A DNA stretch of 64,000 nt from an uncultured Granulosicoccaceae bacterium (GTDB lineage Bacteria > Pseudomonadota > Gammaproteobacteria > Granulosicoccales > Granulosicoccaceae), in contig CALGLE010000008.1 of assembly GCA_937930305.1 (NCBI GenBank), forward strand, positions 1 to 64,000. Direction: 5' to 3'. Both the position numbers and the translations under genes were made by a program. The notes under the pieces were generated by a model. The model did no database searches, was not told where the DNA came from, and worked only from the letters and a program-made list of their open reading frames with translations. Below, in pieces: positions 63,473 to 64,000 of this stretch; within the stretch, counting starts at the first letter, position 1; each line of letters begins with the position of its first letter.

Positions 63473-64000
63473 TTAAAGGTCTTTGGATAATCTCAACGCA
63501 TCATAAATGGCTGCGTGGGTATTTCGTGCACTCACCGCGTCCCCAATGCGAAACAACTGAAACTGACCGGCTGCGTTTCGTACAATTTTCTGAGCCTCAC
63601 CGTTAATCAGCGCGTTCTGATCCACCGCTCCTTCATTTGAACTCAAGGGCTTCAATTCAAAATACAACTCATCCATCGGCATGGTGCCGTAGTTGACCAC
63701 GATCTGGTCATACTCAACCGTGTGTGTGTGATCGCTGTAATCCGTGCCAATCGTTGCCAATAGCTTATTGCCGTTGCGCGCAACCCCCAGCAATCGTCGC
63801 GTGACAGTGAAGGTGACGTCTTTGTCCTGCAAGCTGCGCATATAAGGTGTTAAGTTCATGGCCATGATATCTGGCGCGAAAACTCGATCGGGCGTCATGA
63901 TCTCCACTCGGGAACCGGCAGACGCGGCCACTTCAGCGGCTTGAAGTCCGGGGTGATCACCACTTTCATCGTAAATAAGCACGTCATCTGCGGGTTTGAT
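63473..64000 (-). CDS. C-terminal part of a flavin/NADH oxidoreductase of the dimethylglycine/trimethylamine dehydrogenase type
   Basis: The frame is open to the window edge; a GTG at 63982 is only an internal codon. The visible ~176 residues start within the second dinucleotide-binding domain (VLIYDESGDHPGLQAAEVAA, then RVEIMTPDR). They continue through NLTPYMRSLQDKDVTFTV and end with RIGDAVSARNTHAAIYDALR. This matches the C-terminal part of the old-yellow-enzyme/TMADH-like family that includes DgcA and related N-demethylases. The FMN and Fe-S portions lie outside, so substrate cannot be given. Confidence 0.75.
   Translation of the reverse strand: MKPADDVLIYDESGDHPGLQAAEVAASAGSRVEIMTPDRVFAPDIMAMNLTPYMRSLQDKDVTFTVTRRLLGVARNGNKLLATIGTDYSDHTHTVEYDQIVVNYGTMPMDELYFELKPLSSNEGAVDQNALINGEAQKIVRNAAGQFQLFRIGDAVSARNTHAAIYDALRLSKDL

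Overview
The window looks like ordinary chromosome from a Gram-negative gammaproteobacterium, probably marine and aerobic. Supporting genes are a homodimer-type pyruvate dehydrogenase (aceE-aceF-lpdA), ttcA, carAB-greA, gammaproteobacterial ArgA, ubiquinone-type enzymes (UbiX, a UbiH-like monooxygenase) and a complete type IV pilus minor-pilin locus. A taurine--pyruvate-type aminotransferase and a dimethylglycine/trimethylamine-dehydrogenase-like flavoprotein suggest use of marine osmolytes. I would guess a lineage near Granulosicoccus/Arenicella, with low confidence. I saw no tRNA, rRNA, CRISPR array, insertion sequence, phage or plasmid gene. Genes are tightly packed and no gap exceeds 300 bases; the largest, about 245 bases upstream of carA, shows nothing I can name.

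Layout. 1-716: C-terminal end of a very large repeat/adhesin-type protein. 778-4479: class III aminotransferase, SMP-30-type lactonase and an isopropylmalate-dehydrogenase-like enzyme. 4512-9578: ttcA, a short-chain dehydrogenase, an IalB-family secreted protein, an aldose epimerase, a PDZ protein and a glycerophosphodiesterase. 9554-12183: an MBOAT acyltransferase with an SGNH-like partner. 12342-14929: lemA plus an M48 protease. 15064-18545: a DEAD-box helicase, a HugZ-family gene coupled to an internally deleted ilvD remnant, and a YpeA-type acetyltransferase. 18630-23654: a DMT transporter, a UbiH-like monooxygenase and a tandem Deg/HtrA-type protease in one minus-strand operon. 23785-26333: argA, a Lon-N-domain protein and ubiX. 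26409-30626: a 1,405-residue inner-membrane coiled-coil protein ending in an OmpA peptidoglycan-binding domain. 30796-38144: mtaB and the pyruvate dehydrogenase operon. 38155-40194: a solitary hydantoinase/oxoprolinase A subunit.

40328-56433 is the most remarkable region: two complete minor-pilin/PilY1 clusters in tandem, fimU-pilV-pilW-pilX-pilY1-pilE followed by a second fimU-pilV-pilW-pilX-pilY1, ending at a strong terminator. In both PilY1 proteins the von Willebrand A domain is interrupted by beta-sandwich-like modules, about four in the first and two in the second. A perfect CRP/Vfr-type palindrome precedes the first cluster. The two sets probably make alternative pilus-tip complexes with different adhesive or mechanosensory properties.

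56507-64000: a Trm112-like small protein, a secreted protein of unknown function, a DUF882/MepK-type murein hydrolase, greA-carB-carA, and the C-terminal end of a flavin oxidoreductase cut by the window edge.
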